From Comamonadaceae bacterium (GTDB lineage: Bacteria > Pseudomonadota > Gammaproteobacteria > Burkholderiales > Burkholderiaceae_C), in NCBI GenBank assembly GCA_947448735.1, contig CANFOS010000030.1:1-37975 (forward strand): a stretch of DNA of 37,975 nt, written 5' to 3'. The notes beneath the pieces are model-generated. The model had not been told where the DNA came from. It saw only the letters and a program-made list of their open reading frames with translations, and searched no databases. The translations under genes and the position numbers were made by a program. This document shows positions 9,307 to 17,361 of this stretch, in pieces; position 1 is the first letter of the stretch, and every line of letters begins with the position of its first letter.

Positions 9307-10076
9307 TGGACGCAACTCCAGAGCGCATCAGCTCGGCCAGCAACTCGCTGATCAAAGACTTGCGCAGACTGGCGCTTGAAAATACCGCTTACCGCAAACA
9401 GGGCCGGGTGTGGCTGGAAGGCGATCATTTGTGCCGTGCAGCGCTGTTGCGCGGCTTCAAGCCGGCTTTGGGCCTGTTTTCCGAGTCTTTCTGGCCTCTA
9501 GCCCCCGCTATACATGCACAAGCAGCTCTCAAAAACATAGTGATTCCAGATGGCCTGTTTGCCCAGATCAGTGGCCTGGAGTCCCCTGGTGGTATGGGTT
9601 TTGTGGTCGATTTGCCCGCCCAGCCGCAGCTGCAACCCATAAGCGCTACTTTGATTCTTGATCGGGTGCAAGACGCCGGCAATGTCGGATCGATGTTGCG
9701 CAGTGCAGCGGCATTTGGCTTTGGTCAGGTGCTTGCCCTCAAAGGCACGGCGGCACTGTGGTCGCCCAAGGTCCTGCGCGCCGGCATGGGGGCGCATTTC
9801 GGTTTGCATTTGTTTGAGGCGGTAGATCTGGATGCGCTCCATGCCCTGGCCGTGCCCATGCTCGTGACGAGTTCTCACGAGGGCAGTTTTTTGGGTTCTG
9901 CCGCGCTGCCCATGCCCTGCGCCTGGGTGATGGGCCATGAAGGGCAGGGCGTTAGCGATGACTTGATGGCCAAGGCCGCCCTCAAAGTGCGCATCGCCCA
10001 GCCAGGCGGCGAAGAGTCGCTCAATGTGGCAGCCGCAGCAGCCATTTGCTTGCATTTCTCCTCGTTAAAGGTTTAA
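9306..10076 (+). CDS. SpoU/TrmH-family RNA 2'-O-ribose methyltransferase
   Basis: SAM-dependent methyltransferase with the trefoil-knot SPOUT fold. All three SpoU motifs are visible in the carboxy half: LDRVQDAGNVGSMLRSAAAFG (motif 1, quoted loosely over residues 118-137), WVMGHEGQGVS (motif 2) and IAQPGGEESLNVAAAAAI (motif 3). The amino-terminal part (ISSASNSLIKDLRRLA) resembles the RNA-binding domain of the rRNA methylases of this family (RlmB/TsnR-like). The target RNA cannot be read from sequence. The start ATG at 9306 overlaps the rnhB stop. Residues 64-78, in the linker before the catalytic domain (LAPAIHAQAALKNIV), are encoded by an R2 repeat. The stop at 10074-10076 ends the envelope operon. 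Confidence 0.88.
   Translation: MDATPERISSASNSLIKDLRRLALENTAYRKQGRVWLEGDHLCRAALLRGFKPALGLFSESFWPLAPAIHAQAALKNIVIPDGLFAQISGLESPGGMGFVVDLPAQPQLQPISATLILDRVQDAGNVGSMLRSAAAFGFGQVLALKGTAALWSPKVLRAGMGAHFGLHLFEAVDLDALHALAVPMLVTSSHEGSFLGSAALPMPCAWVMGHEGQGVSDDLMAKAALKVRIAQPGGEESLNVAAAAAICLHFSSLKV
9496..9540 (+). repeat. R2 repeat copy inside the RNA methyltransferase gene
   Basis: This 45-base ungapped match to the R2 core contains CTAGCCC, ACAAGCAGCT and ATAG at the same spacing as the other copies, and 32 of 45 bases match the copy at 15490 by hand count. It is translated as LAPAIHAQAALKNI, in the same frame as the copies in the DUF4149 gene, aceF and lpdA. Confidence 0.8.
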
Positions 10077-10101
10077 GTAAGGCCGGTCCCAAGGCTATAA
10101 T
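10072..10101 (+). promoter_or_regulatory. Candidate promoter of carA
   Basis: A perfect -10 hexamer TATAAT lies at 10096-10101, 18 bases after a weak -35 candidate TTTAAG at 10072-10077. It is directly downstream of the methyltransferase stop and 132 bases before carA. The -10 is convincing and the -35 is poor. Confidence 0.55.
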
Positions 10102-10107
10102 CAGAGG

Positions 10108-10232
10108 CTTTTCCAAACACAGCTAGCCCCAAGCGCCACGAAGCAAAATCCCTCAAAAAAGCAGCTCACCCGCTCACAGCGGGTACACGCTTGGGCCAGC
10201 CGTAACCCATCCGTTATCCATCAGGAGGCCCC
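10108..10232 (+). promoter_or_regulatory. Probable carA 5' leader with small hairpin
   Basis: If transcription begins from the TATAAT at 10096, the carA message has an untranslated leader of about 125 bases. It contains a stem-loop CCCGCT-CAC-AGCGGG (10169-10183) and ends with a strong ribosome-binding site AGGAGG at 10223-10228, just before the GTG start at 10233. Pyrimidine- or arginine-linked control of carAB is common in other bacteria. Nothing here identifies a mechanism. Confidence 0.35.
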
Positions 10233-11408
10233 GTGCTTTTGTCTTTACAGGGATCATCACAAACAAACCCTCACGCGATTCTGGCGCTCGCAGACGGCAC
10301 AATTTTTGTTGGCAATTCTGTGGGTAGTGCGGGCAGCACCGTTGGCGAGGTGGTTTTCAACACGGCCATGTCGGGCTACCAGGAAATCCTGACCGACCCC
10401 AGTTACTGTCAGCAACTGGTCACGTTGACTTACCCGCATATCGGCAATTACGGCATCAGTGGTGAAGATGTCGAGTCTGAAAAAGTGTATGCCGCTGGGT
10501 TGATCATCAAGGACCTGCCCTTGCTGGCGTCCAACTTTCGCATGTCCATGACATTGTCCGAATACTTGGTCAAAGAAGGTACGGTAGCGATAGCCAACAT
10601 TGACACCCGTCAGCTGACGCGTCACCTGCGCAGCAAAGGTGCTCAAAACGGCTGCATCCTGGCGCTTGCCGTGGGCGAAACCGTGTCGCAGGCGGCTATT
10701 GACAAAGCCATCGCCCTGGCGCGAGCTGCGCCCAACATGGCCGGGCTTGACCTTGCCAAGGTCGTCTCGTGCAAGCAAAGCTATGCGTGGAACCAGACCG
10801 AGTGGAAACTGGGCTCGGTTTATGGCGTACAAACCACGCCAAAATTCCATGTGGTTGCTTTCGACTTTGGTGTGAAGAAAAACATTCTGCGGATGATGGC
10901 ACAGCGCGGTGCGCGCATCACCGTCGTGCCTGCGCAAACGTCCGCTCAGGATGTCCTGAAGCTCCAACCTGATGGCATCTTTTTGGCCAATGGCCCGGGA
11001 GACCCCGAGCCTTGCGATTACGCGATTGCCGCTGCACGCGAATTGATCGCCACTGGTATTCCCACTTTTGGTATTTGTCTGGGCCACCAGATCATGGCGC
11101 TGGCGGCAGGTGCCAAAACTTTCAAAATGAAGCAAAGCCACCACGGTGCCAACCATCCGGTCAAAGACCTTGACAATGGACGCGTCAGCATCACCAGTCA
11201 AAACCACGGTTTTGCGGTGGACGACCAAAGCCTGCCGGCCAATCTGCGGCCGACGCACATCAGCCTGTTCGATGGCACCCTGCAAGGCCTGGCCTGGACA
11301 GACAAGCCAGCATTTTGCTTTCAGGGGCACCCGGAGGCATCACCGGGGCCGCACGATATTTCCTATCTTTTTGACCGCTTCACAGCCTTGATGGAGCAGC
11401 ATAAATGA
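10233..11408 (+). CDS. carA: Carbamoyl phosphate synthase small subunit (glutaminase)
   Basis: Hydrolyses glutamine and channels ammonia to CarB for carbamoyl phosphate, the precursor of arginine and pyrimidines. The protein has 391 residues and starts at a GTG that is preceded by AGGAGG. The amino-terminal domain includes [20 protein letters not shown]. The class I glutamine amidotransferase domain shows [11 protein letters not shown], the nucleophile elbow [17 protein letters not shown] with the active cysteine, and the His-Glu pair [13 protein letters not shown]. The gene is directly followed by an interspersed repeat that forms the entire spacer to carB, an unusual arrangement for two subunits that need balanced expression. 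Confidence 0.97.
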   Translation: MLLSLQGSSQTNPHAILALADGTIFVGNSVGSAGSTVGEVVFNTAMSGYQEILTDPSYCQQLVTLTYPHIGNYGISGEDVESEKVYAAGLIIKDLPLLASNFRMSMTLSEYLVKEGTVAIANIDTRQLTRHLRSKGAQNGCILALAVGETVSQAAIDKAIALARAAPNMAGLDLAKVVSCKQSYAWNQTEWKLGSVYGVQTTPKFHVVAFDFGVKKNILRMMAQRGARITVVPAQTSAQDVLKLQPDGIFLANGPGDPEPCDYAIAAARELIATGIPTFGICLGHQIMALAAGAKTFKMKQSHHGANHPVKDLDNGRVSITSQNHGFAVDDQSLPANLRPTHISLFDGTLQGLAWTDKPAFCFQGHPEASPGPHDISYLFDRFTALMEQHK

Positions 11409-11481
11409 GCCCCCACGTTCACGGCAATGCCGATTCACTGCCCCCCGAGGGGGCTTTTGCTCCCTTGGAGCGGTCCTACGG
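11409..11481 (+). repeat. Interspersed GC-rich repeat element (copy A) filling the carA-carB spacer
   Basis: A 73-base element begins immediately after the carA stop with GCCCCCACG, includes CTGCCCCCCGAGGGGG (11439-11454) and ends with CCCTTGGAGCGGTCC. It aligns with copy B inside aceE (22386-22459) with only small gaps. CCCCC-GA-GGGGG can form a hairpin. The element ends eight bases before the carB ATG, and its tail GGAGCAAG appears to supply the carB ribosome-binding site. The sequence style resembles short repeats I remember as common in Comamonadaceae, which I could not verify here. Confidence 0.8.
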
Positions 11482-11489
11482 GAGCAAGA

Positions 11490-14400
11490 ATGCCTAAACG
11501 CACCGACATCAAATCCGTCCTCATCATTGGCGCAGGCCCCATCATCATTGGCCAGGCTTGCGAATTCGACTATTCAGGTGTGCAGGCCTGCAAGGCCCTG
11601 CGGGAAGAAGGCTACAAGGTCATTTTGATCAACAGCAACCCCGCCACCATCATGACTGACCCGGCCACGGCGGATGTGACTTACATCGAGCCCATCACCT
11701 GGCAGACGGTTGAAAAAATCATTGCCAAAGAAAAACCCGACGCGATTTTGCCGACCATGGGCGGGCAGACTGCGCTCAACTGCGCGCTTGATTTGTGGCA
11801 CAACGGTGTGTTGGAAAAATACAAGGTCGAGCTGATTGGCGCAAAACCCGAAGCGATTGACAAGGCCGAGGATCGCCTCAAGTTTAAAGATGCGATGACA
11901 AAAATTGGGCTGGGTTCAGCTCGCTCGGGCATCGCGCATTCGCTTGACGAAGCCTGGGCGGTTCAAAAAACGCTGGGTTTCCCGACCGTGATCCGCCCCA
12001 GTTTTACCCTTGGCGGCACCGGCGGCGGCATTGCTTACAACTCTGAAGAGTTTGAAGTGATTTGCAAACGCGGCTTGGAGGCGTCACCCACCAACGAACT
12101 GCTGATTGAAGAGTCGTTGCTGGGCTGGAAAGAATATGAGATGGAAGTCGTGCGCGACACGGCTGACAACTGCATCATTGTTTGTTCGATTGAAAATCTG
12201 GACCCGATGGGCGTGCATACCGGTGACTCCATTACCGTCGCGCCGGCCCAAACCTTGAGCGACAAGGAATACCAGATTCTGCGCAATGCGTCTTTGGCGG
12301 TTTTACGCGAGATTGGTGTTGATACGGGCGGCTCGAACGTGCAGTTCTCGATCAACCCTGTCGACGGGCGCATGGTGGTCATCGAGATGAATCCGCGCGT
12401 GTCCCGTTCATCAGCCTTGGCGTCCAAAGCCACCGGGTTCCCGATTGCCAAGGTTGCAGCCAAGCTGGCTGTGGGCTACACCCTGGACGAGCTCAAAAAC
12501 GAAATCACTGGTGGCGCCACACCGGCATCGTTTGAACCCAGCATCGATTACGTGGTCACGAAAATCCCGCGTTTTGCGTTCGAAAAATTCCCCACTGCTG
12601 ATTCACGCCTGACCACACAGATGAAGTCGGTCGGTGAAGTCATGGCGATGGGCCGAACCTTTCAGGAATCGTTTCAAAAAGCGTTACGCGGGCTGGAAGT
12701 TGGCGTCGACGGCATGAATGAAAAAACGCAAGACCGTGAAGTGCTGGAAAAAGAACTCGGTGCGCCTGGTCCCGACCGCATCTGGTATGTGGGCGATGCG
12801 TTTGCGATGGGCATGAGCGTCGATGAGGTTTTTGCCCTCACCAAAATCGACCCCTGGTTTTTGGTACAGATTGAGCAGATCGTCAAGATTGAGTTGGAGC
12901 TGGAAACCACCTCTCTTGAGAAAATCGACGCCACCACATTGCGCGCGCTCAAGCAAAAAGGTTTCTCAGACCGCCGCCTGGCCAAACAACTCAAAACCAC
13001 TGACACCGCGATTCGCGAGCGCCGCAGGTCGTTGGGCGTTCGTCCGGTTTACAAACGTGTTGATACCTGCGCTGCCGAGTTCGCCACCAACACGGCGTAT
13101 TTGTATTCAACTTATGAAGCTGAGGGGTCAGAGTGCGAGTCCGAACCGACCAACAAGAAAAAAATCATGGTGCTCGGCGGCGGACCGAACCGAATCGGGC
13201 AGGGCATTGAGTTTGACTACTGCTGCGTGCATGCTGCCCTGGCCATGCGTGAAGACGGCTATGAGACCATCATGGTCAACTGCAACCCCGAAACCGTATC
13301 CACCGACTACGACACGTCTGACCGCCTGTATTTTGAGCCGCTGACGCTGGAAGATGTGCTGGAAATTGTCGACAAGGAAAAGCCGTATGGCGTGATCGTG
13401 CAGTACGGCGGACAAACGCCTTTGAAGCTGGCGCTCGACCTCGAAGCCAACGGCGTGCCGATCATCGGTACTTCGCCTGACATGATTGATGCAGCCGAAG
13501 ACCGTGAGCGCTTTTCAGCACTGCTGCGCGAGCTGGCCTTAAAGCAGCCACCGAATGCAACGGCGCGCACCGAGCCCGAGGCCTTGGAAAAAGCCAGCAC
13601 ACTCGGCTATCCGCTGGTGGTGCGCCCGAGCTATGTGCTGGGTGGCCGTGCGATGGAGATCGTGCATGAGCAGCGCGATCTGGAGCGCTACATGCGCGAG
13701 GCCGTGAAGGTCAGCCACGATTCACCGGTTCTTCTGGATCGTTTTTTGAACGACGCCATCGAGTGCGACGTTGACTGCATTCGTGACCACACCGGCGCTA
13801 CCTTCATCGGGGGCGTGATGGAGCACATTGAACAAGCCGGTGTGCACAGTGGTGATTCGGCCTGCTCATTGCCGCCTTATTCACTGGCTGCCGAGACTGT
13901 GACAGAGATCAAGCGTCAAACCGCTGCCATGGCCGCAGCGCTCCATGTGGTCGGCCTGATGAATGTGCAGTTCGCTATTCAGCACAAAGACGGCAAAGAT
14001 GTGATTTATGTGCTGGAAGTGAACCCGCGCGCATCGCGGACCGTGCCATTTGTCAGCAAGGCGACAGGCGTACAGCTGGCTAAAGTTGCAGCACGCTGCA
14101 TGGTGGGGCAATCGCTGGCATCACAAGGCATCACAAAAGAAGTCGCGCCGCCTTACTTCAGCGTCAAGGAGGCCGTGTTCCCGTTCGTCAAGTTCCCTGG
14201 GGTGGACACGATTTTGGGTCCCGAGATGAAGTCAACAGGCGAAGTCATGGGCGTGGGCAAAACCTTTGGCGAAGCCTTTGTCAAATCGCAACTGGGCGCA
14301 GGCACCAAACTGCCAACGTCCGGCCGTGTTTTTCTGACCGTCAAAAACAACGACAAGCTGCGCGCTGTCGAAGTTGCCCGAGCTCTCAGTGCCATGAAGT

Positions 14401-14723
14401 TTGACATTGTGGCGACCAAGGGTACCGCAGCAGCCATCACGGCTGCAGGCATCGCATGCACCGTTGTCAACAAGGTCACCGAGGGTAGACCGCATGTGGT
14501 CGACATGATCAAGAACGAAGAGATCGCCCTGGTGATCAACACGGTTGAAGAAAGACGCAACGCGATTGCCGATTCACGCCAAATTCGCACCTCGGCACTG
14601 CTGGCACGGGTGACCACCTTCACCACCATCGCCGGGGCAGAGGCGGCTGTTGAAGGCATGAAGTATCTGGGCAATATGAGCGTGATTTCAGTGCAGGAAA
14701 TGCACGCCCAGCTGCATGCTTGA
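11490..14723 (+). CDS. carB: Carbamoyl phosphate synthase large subunit
   Basis: Makes carbamoyl phosphate from bicarbonate, two ATP and CarA-derived ammonia. The protein has 1077 residues (E. coli 1073). Two homologous ATP-grasp halves are visible, opening with [14 protein letters not shown] and, near residue 560, [19 protein letters not shown]. Each half has a metal and ATP block ([20 protein letters not shown] and [20 protein letters not shown]). The carboxy-terminal MGS-like allosteric domain starts near residue 940 ([16 protein letters not shown]). The ATG at 11490 follows GGAG at a good distance. An in-frame ATG at 11427 would translate repeat element A and is rejected as the start. The protein appears intact. 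Confidence 0.97.
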   Translation: MPKRTDIKSVLIIGAGPIIIGQACEFDYSGVQACKALREEGYKVILINSNPATIMTDPATADVTYIEPITWQTVEKIIAKEKPDAILPTMGGQTALNCALDLWHNGVLEKYKVELIGAKPEAIDKAEDRLKFKDAMTKIGLGSARSGIAHSLDEAWAVQKTLGFPTVIRPSFTLGGTGGGIAYNSEEFEVICKRGLEASPTNELLIEESLLGWKEYEMEVVRDTADNCIIVCSIENLDPMGVHTGDSITVAPAQTLSDKEYQILRNASLAVLREIGVDTGGSNVQFSINPVDGRMVVIEMNPRVSRSSALASKATGFPIAKVAAKLAVGYTLDELKNEITGGATPASFEPSIDYVVTKIPRFAFEKFPTADSRLTTQMKSVGEVMAMGRTFQESFQKALRGLEVGVDGMNEKTQDREVLEKELGAPGPDRIWYVGDAFAMGMSVDEVFALTKIDPWFLVQIEQIVKIELELETTSLEKIDATTLRALKQKGFSDRRLAKQLKTTDTAIRERRRSLGVRPVYKRVDTCAAEFATNTAYLYSTYEAEGSECESEPTNKKKIMVLGGGPNRIGQGIEFDYCCVHAALAMREDGYETIMVNCNPETVSTDYDTSDRLYFEPLTLEDVLEIVDKEKPYGVIVQYGGQTPLKLALDLEANGVPIIGTSPDMIDAAEDRERFSALLRELALKQPPNATARTEPEALEKASTLGYPLVVRPSYVLGGRAMEIVHEQRDLERYMREAVKVSHDSPVLLDRFLNDAIECDVDCIRDHTGATFIGGVMEHIEQAGVHSGDSACSLPPYSLAAETVTEIKRQTAAMAAALHVVGLMNVQFAIQHKDGKDVIYVLEVNPRASRTVPFVSKATGVQLAKVAARCMVGQSLASQGITKEVAPPYFSVKEAVFPFVKFPGVDTILGPEMKSTGEVMGVGKTFGEAFVKSQLGAGTKLPTSGRVFLTVKNNDKLRAVEVARALSAMKFDIVATKGTAAAITAAGIACTVVNKVTEGRPHVVDMIKNEEIALVINTVEERRNAIADSRQIRTSALLARVTTFTTIAGAEAAVEGMKYLGNMSVISVQEMHAQLHA

Positions 14724-14750
14724 TTTGAATTAAACTTAACCAAATCAACA

Positions 14751-14783
14751 CCGCCACAGGGCAACCCGTGGCGGTTTCGCTTT
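14751..14783 (+). terminator. Candidate terminator or attenuator between carB and greA
   Basis: A 7-base stem CCGCCAC (14751-14757) and GTGGCGG (14768-14774) encloses AGGGCAACCC and is followed by TTTCGCTTT. The stem is strong and the T tract is interrupted, so partial termination with read-through into greA is possible. greA starts 24 bases after the stem. Confidence 0.6.
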
Positions 14784-14798
14784 ATAAAGAGACACACC

Positions 14799-15275
14799 AT
14801 GGCCACCATTCCCATCACCAAAATTGGCGCTGAAAAACTCAAGGCAGAACTGCATCAGCTCAAAACGGTTGACCGCCCGTGGGTCATCAATGCAATTTCA
14901 GAAGCCCGAGCCCAGGGCGATTTGAGCGAGAACGCCGAGTACGAAGCTGCAAAAGACCGCCAGGGCTTTGTGGAAGGCCGGATTCAGGAAATCGAAGGCA
15001 AACTGTCGGTGGCACAAATCATTGACCCGTCGGATATGGATGCGGGCGGCAAGGTGGTGTTTGGCTCCACGATTGAGCTTGAAGATGAAGAGTCTGGCAA
15101 CAAGGTGACCTACCAAATCGTTGGTGAAGACGAAGCCGACATCAAGTTTGGCCGCATCAACATCTCCTCGCCGATAGCCCGTGCACTGATTGGCAAAGAC
15201 GAAGGCGATTCGGTGGAGTTCCAGGCGCCAGGCGGCTTGAAGCGCTACGAGATCATCGCGGTGATGTACATCTAA
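14799..15275 (+). CDS. greA: Transcription elongation factor GreA
   Basis: Enters the secondary channel of stalled RNA polymerase and stimulates cleavage of the backtracked transcript. The protein has 158 residues, the standard length. The amino half is an antiparallel coiled-coil, with the tip signature [20 protein letters not shown] carrying the acidic D and E residues needed for cleavage. The carboxy half is the FKBP-like domain ([31 protein letters not shown]). It follows carB as in many betaproteobacteria. Confidence 0.96.
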   Translation: MATIPITKIGAEKLKAELHQLKTVDRPWVINAISEARAQGDLSENAEYEAAKDRQGFVEGRIQEIEGKLSVAQIIDPSDMDAGGKVVFGSTIELEDEESGNKVTYQIVGEDEADIKFGRINISSPIARALIGKDEGDSVEFQAPGGLKRYEIIAVMYI

Positions 15276-15284
15276 AGACGTTTG

Positions 15285-15719
15285 ATGCGCTATCGGTTTG
15301 GCCTGATGGTTGCCGCCCTGTGGTGGGGTAGCCTGACTGGCCTGGGTTTCATCGTCGTCCCCATGCTGTTCGCCCATCTGCCGAGCCCTGCCGCAGCAGG
15401 GCAGATGGCCGCAAAGCTCTTTACTGCGCAAACCTGGCTCAGCATCGCCTGCTGCATGCTTTTGTTGTTGATTTACAACCCAAAAGACGCTGTAGCCCAA
15501 GATATAAGGGCGCAAGCAGCTATTAAATTTATAGTATCCGGATTGCTGTTGGTGGTGCTGGTCGAGTTTGGCTTGTCACCGCGCATTGTCAGCGCCCGAA
15601 CCGATGGCGGCAATTTAAAGCTGTTGCACGCTCTGGGCAGTGCGATGTATTTTGGCCAGTGGCTGTGCGCCGGGTTCGCGCTATGGCGATTGAGCCGCAG
15701 CAACAGCCCTGCCGCTTAG
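15285..15719 (+). CDS. DUF4149-like small integral membrane protein
   Basis: A 144-residue protein with about four hydrophobic helices: residues 6-28, 48-65, 79-98 and 116-135. Its opening (MRYRFGLMVAALWWGSLTGLGF) and the overall pattern fit the DUF4149/TMEM205-like family, whose function is unknown to me. The ATG at 15285 is chosen over the overlapping TTG at 15282. The gene lies nine bases after greA and ends six bases before the convergent folD. Residues 69-83, the loop into the third membrane helix, are encoded by an R2 repeat (AVAQDIRAQAAIKFI), so part of the protein seems to derive from mobile sequence. Confidence 0.7.
   Translation: MRYRFGLMVAALWWGSLTGLGFIVVPMLFAHLPSPAAAGQMAAKLFTAQTWLSIACCMLLLLIYNPKDAVAQDIRAQAAIKFIVSGLLLVVLVEFGLSPRIVSARTDGGNLKLLHALGSAMYFGQWLCAGFALWRLSRSNSPAA
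15490..15534 (+). repeat. R2 repeat copy inside the DUF4149-like gene
   Basis: The 45-base core contains TGTAGCCCAAG, GCAAGCAGCT and AAATTTATAG. I use it as the reference copy; by hand count it matches the others at 30-32 of 45 positions, with no gaps. Its AT-rich end with the rare ATA codon stands out from the GC-rich gene. The frame is the same as in the other genic copies. Confidence 0.8.
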
Positions 15720-15725
15720 GCGAGC

Positions 15726-16571
15726 TTACAAACGCTCAGCCGCCTCAAGCGTGTTGACCAGCAGCATCGTGATCGTCATGGGCCCCACGCCGCCTGGCAC
15801 CGGCGTGATGTAGCCTGCGACCTGACTCACGCCGGCAAAGTCAACATCACCACACAGTTTGCCCTCATCATTGCGGTTCATGCCCACGTCGATCACCACC
15901 GCGCCGGGTTTGACCATGTCTGCGGTCAGCACGTTGCGCTTGCCAACAGCCGCCACTATCACATCGGCTTGCAGCGTCATGGCTTTCAAGTCTGGCGTGG
16001 CGCTGTGGCAAACGGTAACGGTGGCGTTCTTCTGCAAAAGCATCAGCGCCATCGGTTTGCCCACAATGTTGCTGCGGCCAATCACCACGGCGTGCTTGCC
16101 GCGCAAGTCGTAGTGGATGCTTTCCAGCATCTTCATGCAGCCGTAAGGCGTGCACGGCCAAAAGCCGGGTTGCCCGACCATCAGTGCCCCCGCACTGGCC
16201 ACATGAAAACCGTCGACGTCTTTGGCAGGCGCGATGGCTTCAATCACCTTGTGCGAGTCAATGTGGGCAGGCAAGGGCAGTTGTACCAAAATGCCGTGAA
16301 TCGCCGGGTCGTTGTTAAGCGCCTCAACCCGAGCCAGCAGATCGGCTTCGCTCAAATCGGCCGGGTGTTTGTCCAAGACTGAATACAAGCCATTGTCTTC
16401 GCAGGCTTTGACCTTGTTGCGCACGTACACCTGGCTGGCAGGGTTGTCACCCACAAGCACCACGGCCAAGCCGGGCGTGATGCCGCGTGCGCGCAGTGCT
16501 GCGGCACGCTCGGCGACGCTGGCACGCAGCTGTTTTGATAAGGCGTTTCCGTCAATGAGGTGTGCTGTCAT
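15726..16571 (-). CDS. folD: FolD, methylenetetrahydrofolate dehydrogenase/cyclohydrolase
   Basis: Bifunctional NADP-dependent enzyme that interconverts 5,10-methylene-, methenyl- and 10-formyl-tetrahydrofolate in one-carbon metabolism. The protein has 281 residues, as usual. Visible blocks are [19 protein letters not shown] with the catalytic lysine, [28 protein letters not shown], the dinucleotide fold [18 protein letters not shown] and the signature [13 protein letters not shown]. It lies downstream of the two-component genes on the same strand, separated from them by 115 bases that contain an R2 repeat. It is convergent with the DUF4149-like gene. Confidence 0.97.
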   Translation of the reverse strand: MTAHLIDGNALSKQLRASVAERAAALRARGITPGLAVVLVGDNPASQVYVRNKVKACEDNGLYSVLDKHPADLSEADLLARVEALNNDPAIHGILVQLPLPAHIDSHKVIEAIAPAKDVDGFHVASAGALMVGQPGFWPCTPYGCMKMLESIHYDLRGKHAVVIGRSNIVGKPMALMLLQKNATVTVCHSATPDLKAMTLQADVIVAAVGKRNVLTADMVKPGAVVIDVGMNRNDEGKLCGDVDFAGVSQVAGYITPVPGGVGPMTITMLLVNTLEAAERL

Positions 16572-16616
16572 GGCTTGTGTTGCGCATTACTTGCTGCTTT
16601 TTGCAGTCAAAAAGGC

Positions 16617-16661
16617 GTGTAACCCAATAAATATATGCGCGAGCTGCTATAAATAATATAG
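16617..16661 (+). repeat. R2 repeat copy in the folD-response regulator spacer
   Basis: This intergenic copy reads, in the plus direction, TGTAACCCA, GCGCGAGCTGCT and AATATAG, ungapped against the 45-base core at 15490 with 32 of 45 bases matching by hand count. It lies in the 115-base spacer (16572-16686), which holds no other feature I can support. It shows the element is not simply part of a protein family. Confidence 0.7.
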
Positions 16662-16686
16662 CCCTGGCTTGGAGTGCGTTGCGTTC

Positions 16687-17313
16687 TCAAGCCTTGGGGG
16701 TCGTCGAACCCAAAGCAATCTTCAGCAGGTCTGCGACCGTGTTGGCGTTCAGCTTTTCCATGATGTTGGCGCGATGCGCCTCCACCGTTTTGATGCTGAT
16801 GCCCAGGTCGTCGGCGATTTGTTTGTTCAAGCGGCCCGCCACGATGCGCTCTAACACCTGTGACTCGCGCGATGTCAGCTTGGCCAGCAGTGCGTCGCGG
16901 CTGGCGGACTGCTGGTGGCCTGCAAAGGCTTCTTTGGCTTGCTCCAGCATGCGCTCGACCAGGTTGACCAAAGCCTCTTCCTGAAACGGCTTCTGGATAA
17001 AGTCCATCGCACCCTTTTTCATGGTGTTCACAGCCATCGGCACATCACCATGACCCGTAATAAAAACGATGGGCAGTGGCGATTTGCGTTCGACCAGTTT
17101 GTCCTGTAACTCCAGGCCCGTCATGCCGCCCATGCGGATGTCAACAATCAGGCATGCCACTTCGCGCGCGTCGTAGCGGCTCAAAAAAGTTTCGGCAGAG
17201 TCATAGCAGCGCACCCGGTAATCTTTGCCTTCCAGCAGCCACTGCAGTGAGTCGCGCACACCTTCGTCATCATCAACGACGTACACGGTGCCTTTTTTGG
17301 GAATCAAGCTCAT
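16687..17313 (-). CDS. FixJ-like response regulator (NarL/FixJ output domain)
   Basis: Cytosolic transcription factor of a two-component system. The 208-residue protein has a receiver domain (residues 9-120) with the acidic pocket VVDDD, phospho-acceptor aspartate 58 (LIVDIRM), threonine in FITGHGD and lysine 108 (QKPF). A LuxR-type helix-turn-helix follows (about 146-188: LTSRESQVLERIVAG, KQIADDLGISIKTVEAHR). The architecture and linker match the FixJ/TtrR/DctR group. It is 48 bases downstream of the sensor kinase and surely forms a pair with it. Target genes cannot be read directly. The divergent pyruvate dehydrogenase operon is the closest candidate. Confidence 0.92.
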   Translation of the reverse strand: MSLIPKKGTVYVVDDDEGVRDSLQWLLEGKDYRVRCYDSAETFLSRYDAREVACLIVDIRMGGMTGLELQDKLVERKSPLPIVFITGHGDVPMAVNTMKKGAMDFIQKPFQEEALVNLVERMLEQAKEAFAGHQQSASRDALLAKLTSRESQVLERIVAGRLNKQIADDLGISIKTVEAHRANIMEKLNANTVADLLKIALGSTTPKA

Positions 17314-17361
17314 ACAAGACTTACTTTCTTTGAGAACTTTTCAAAAAACTGCCTGGGAGGT

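Noticed and set aside
10257..11330. Long open frame of 357 codons on the minus strand opposite carA
   Set aside because: The plus strand encodes an intact CarA with all family blocks; the antisense frame has no recognisable domain and arises from codon bias.
11427..11489. Upstream in-frame start that would extend CarB by 21 residues
   Set aside because: The extension is translated from repeat element A, while the ATG at 11490 has a good ribosome-binding site and matches the family start.
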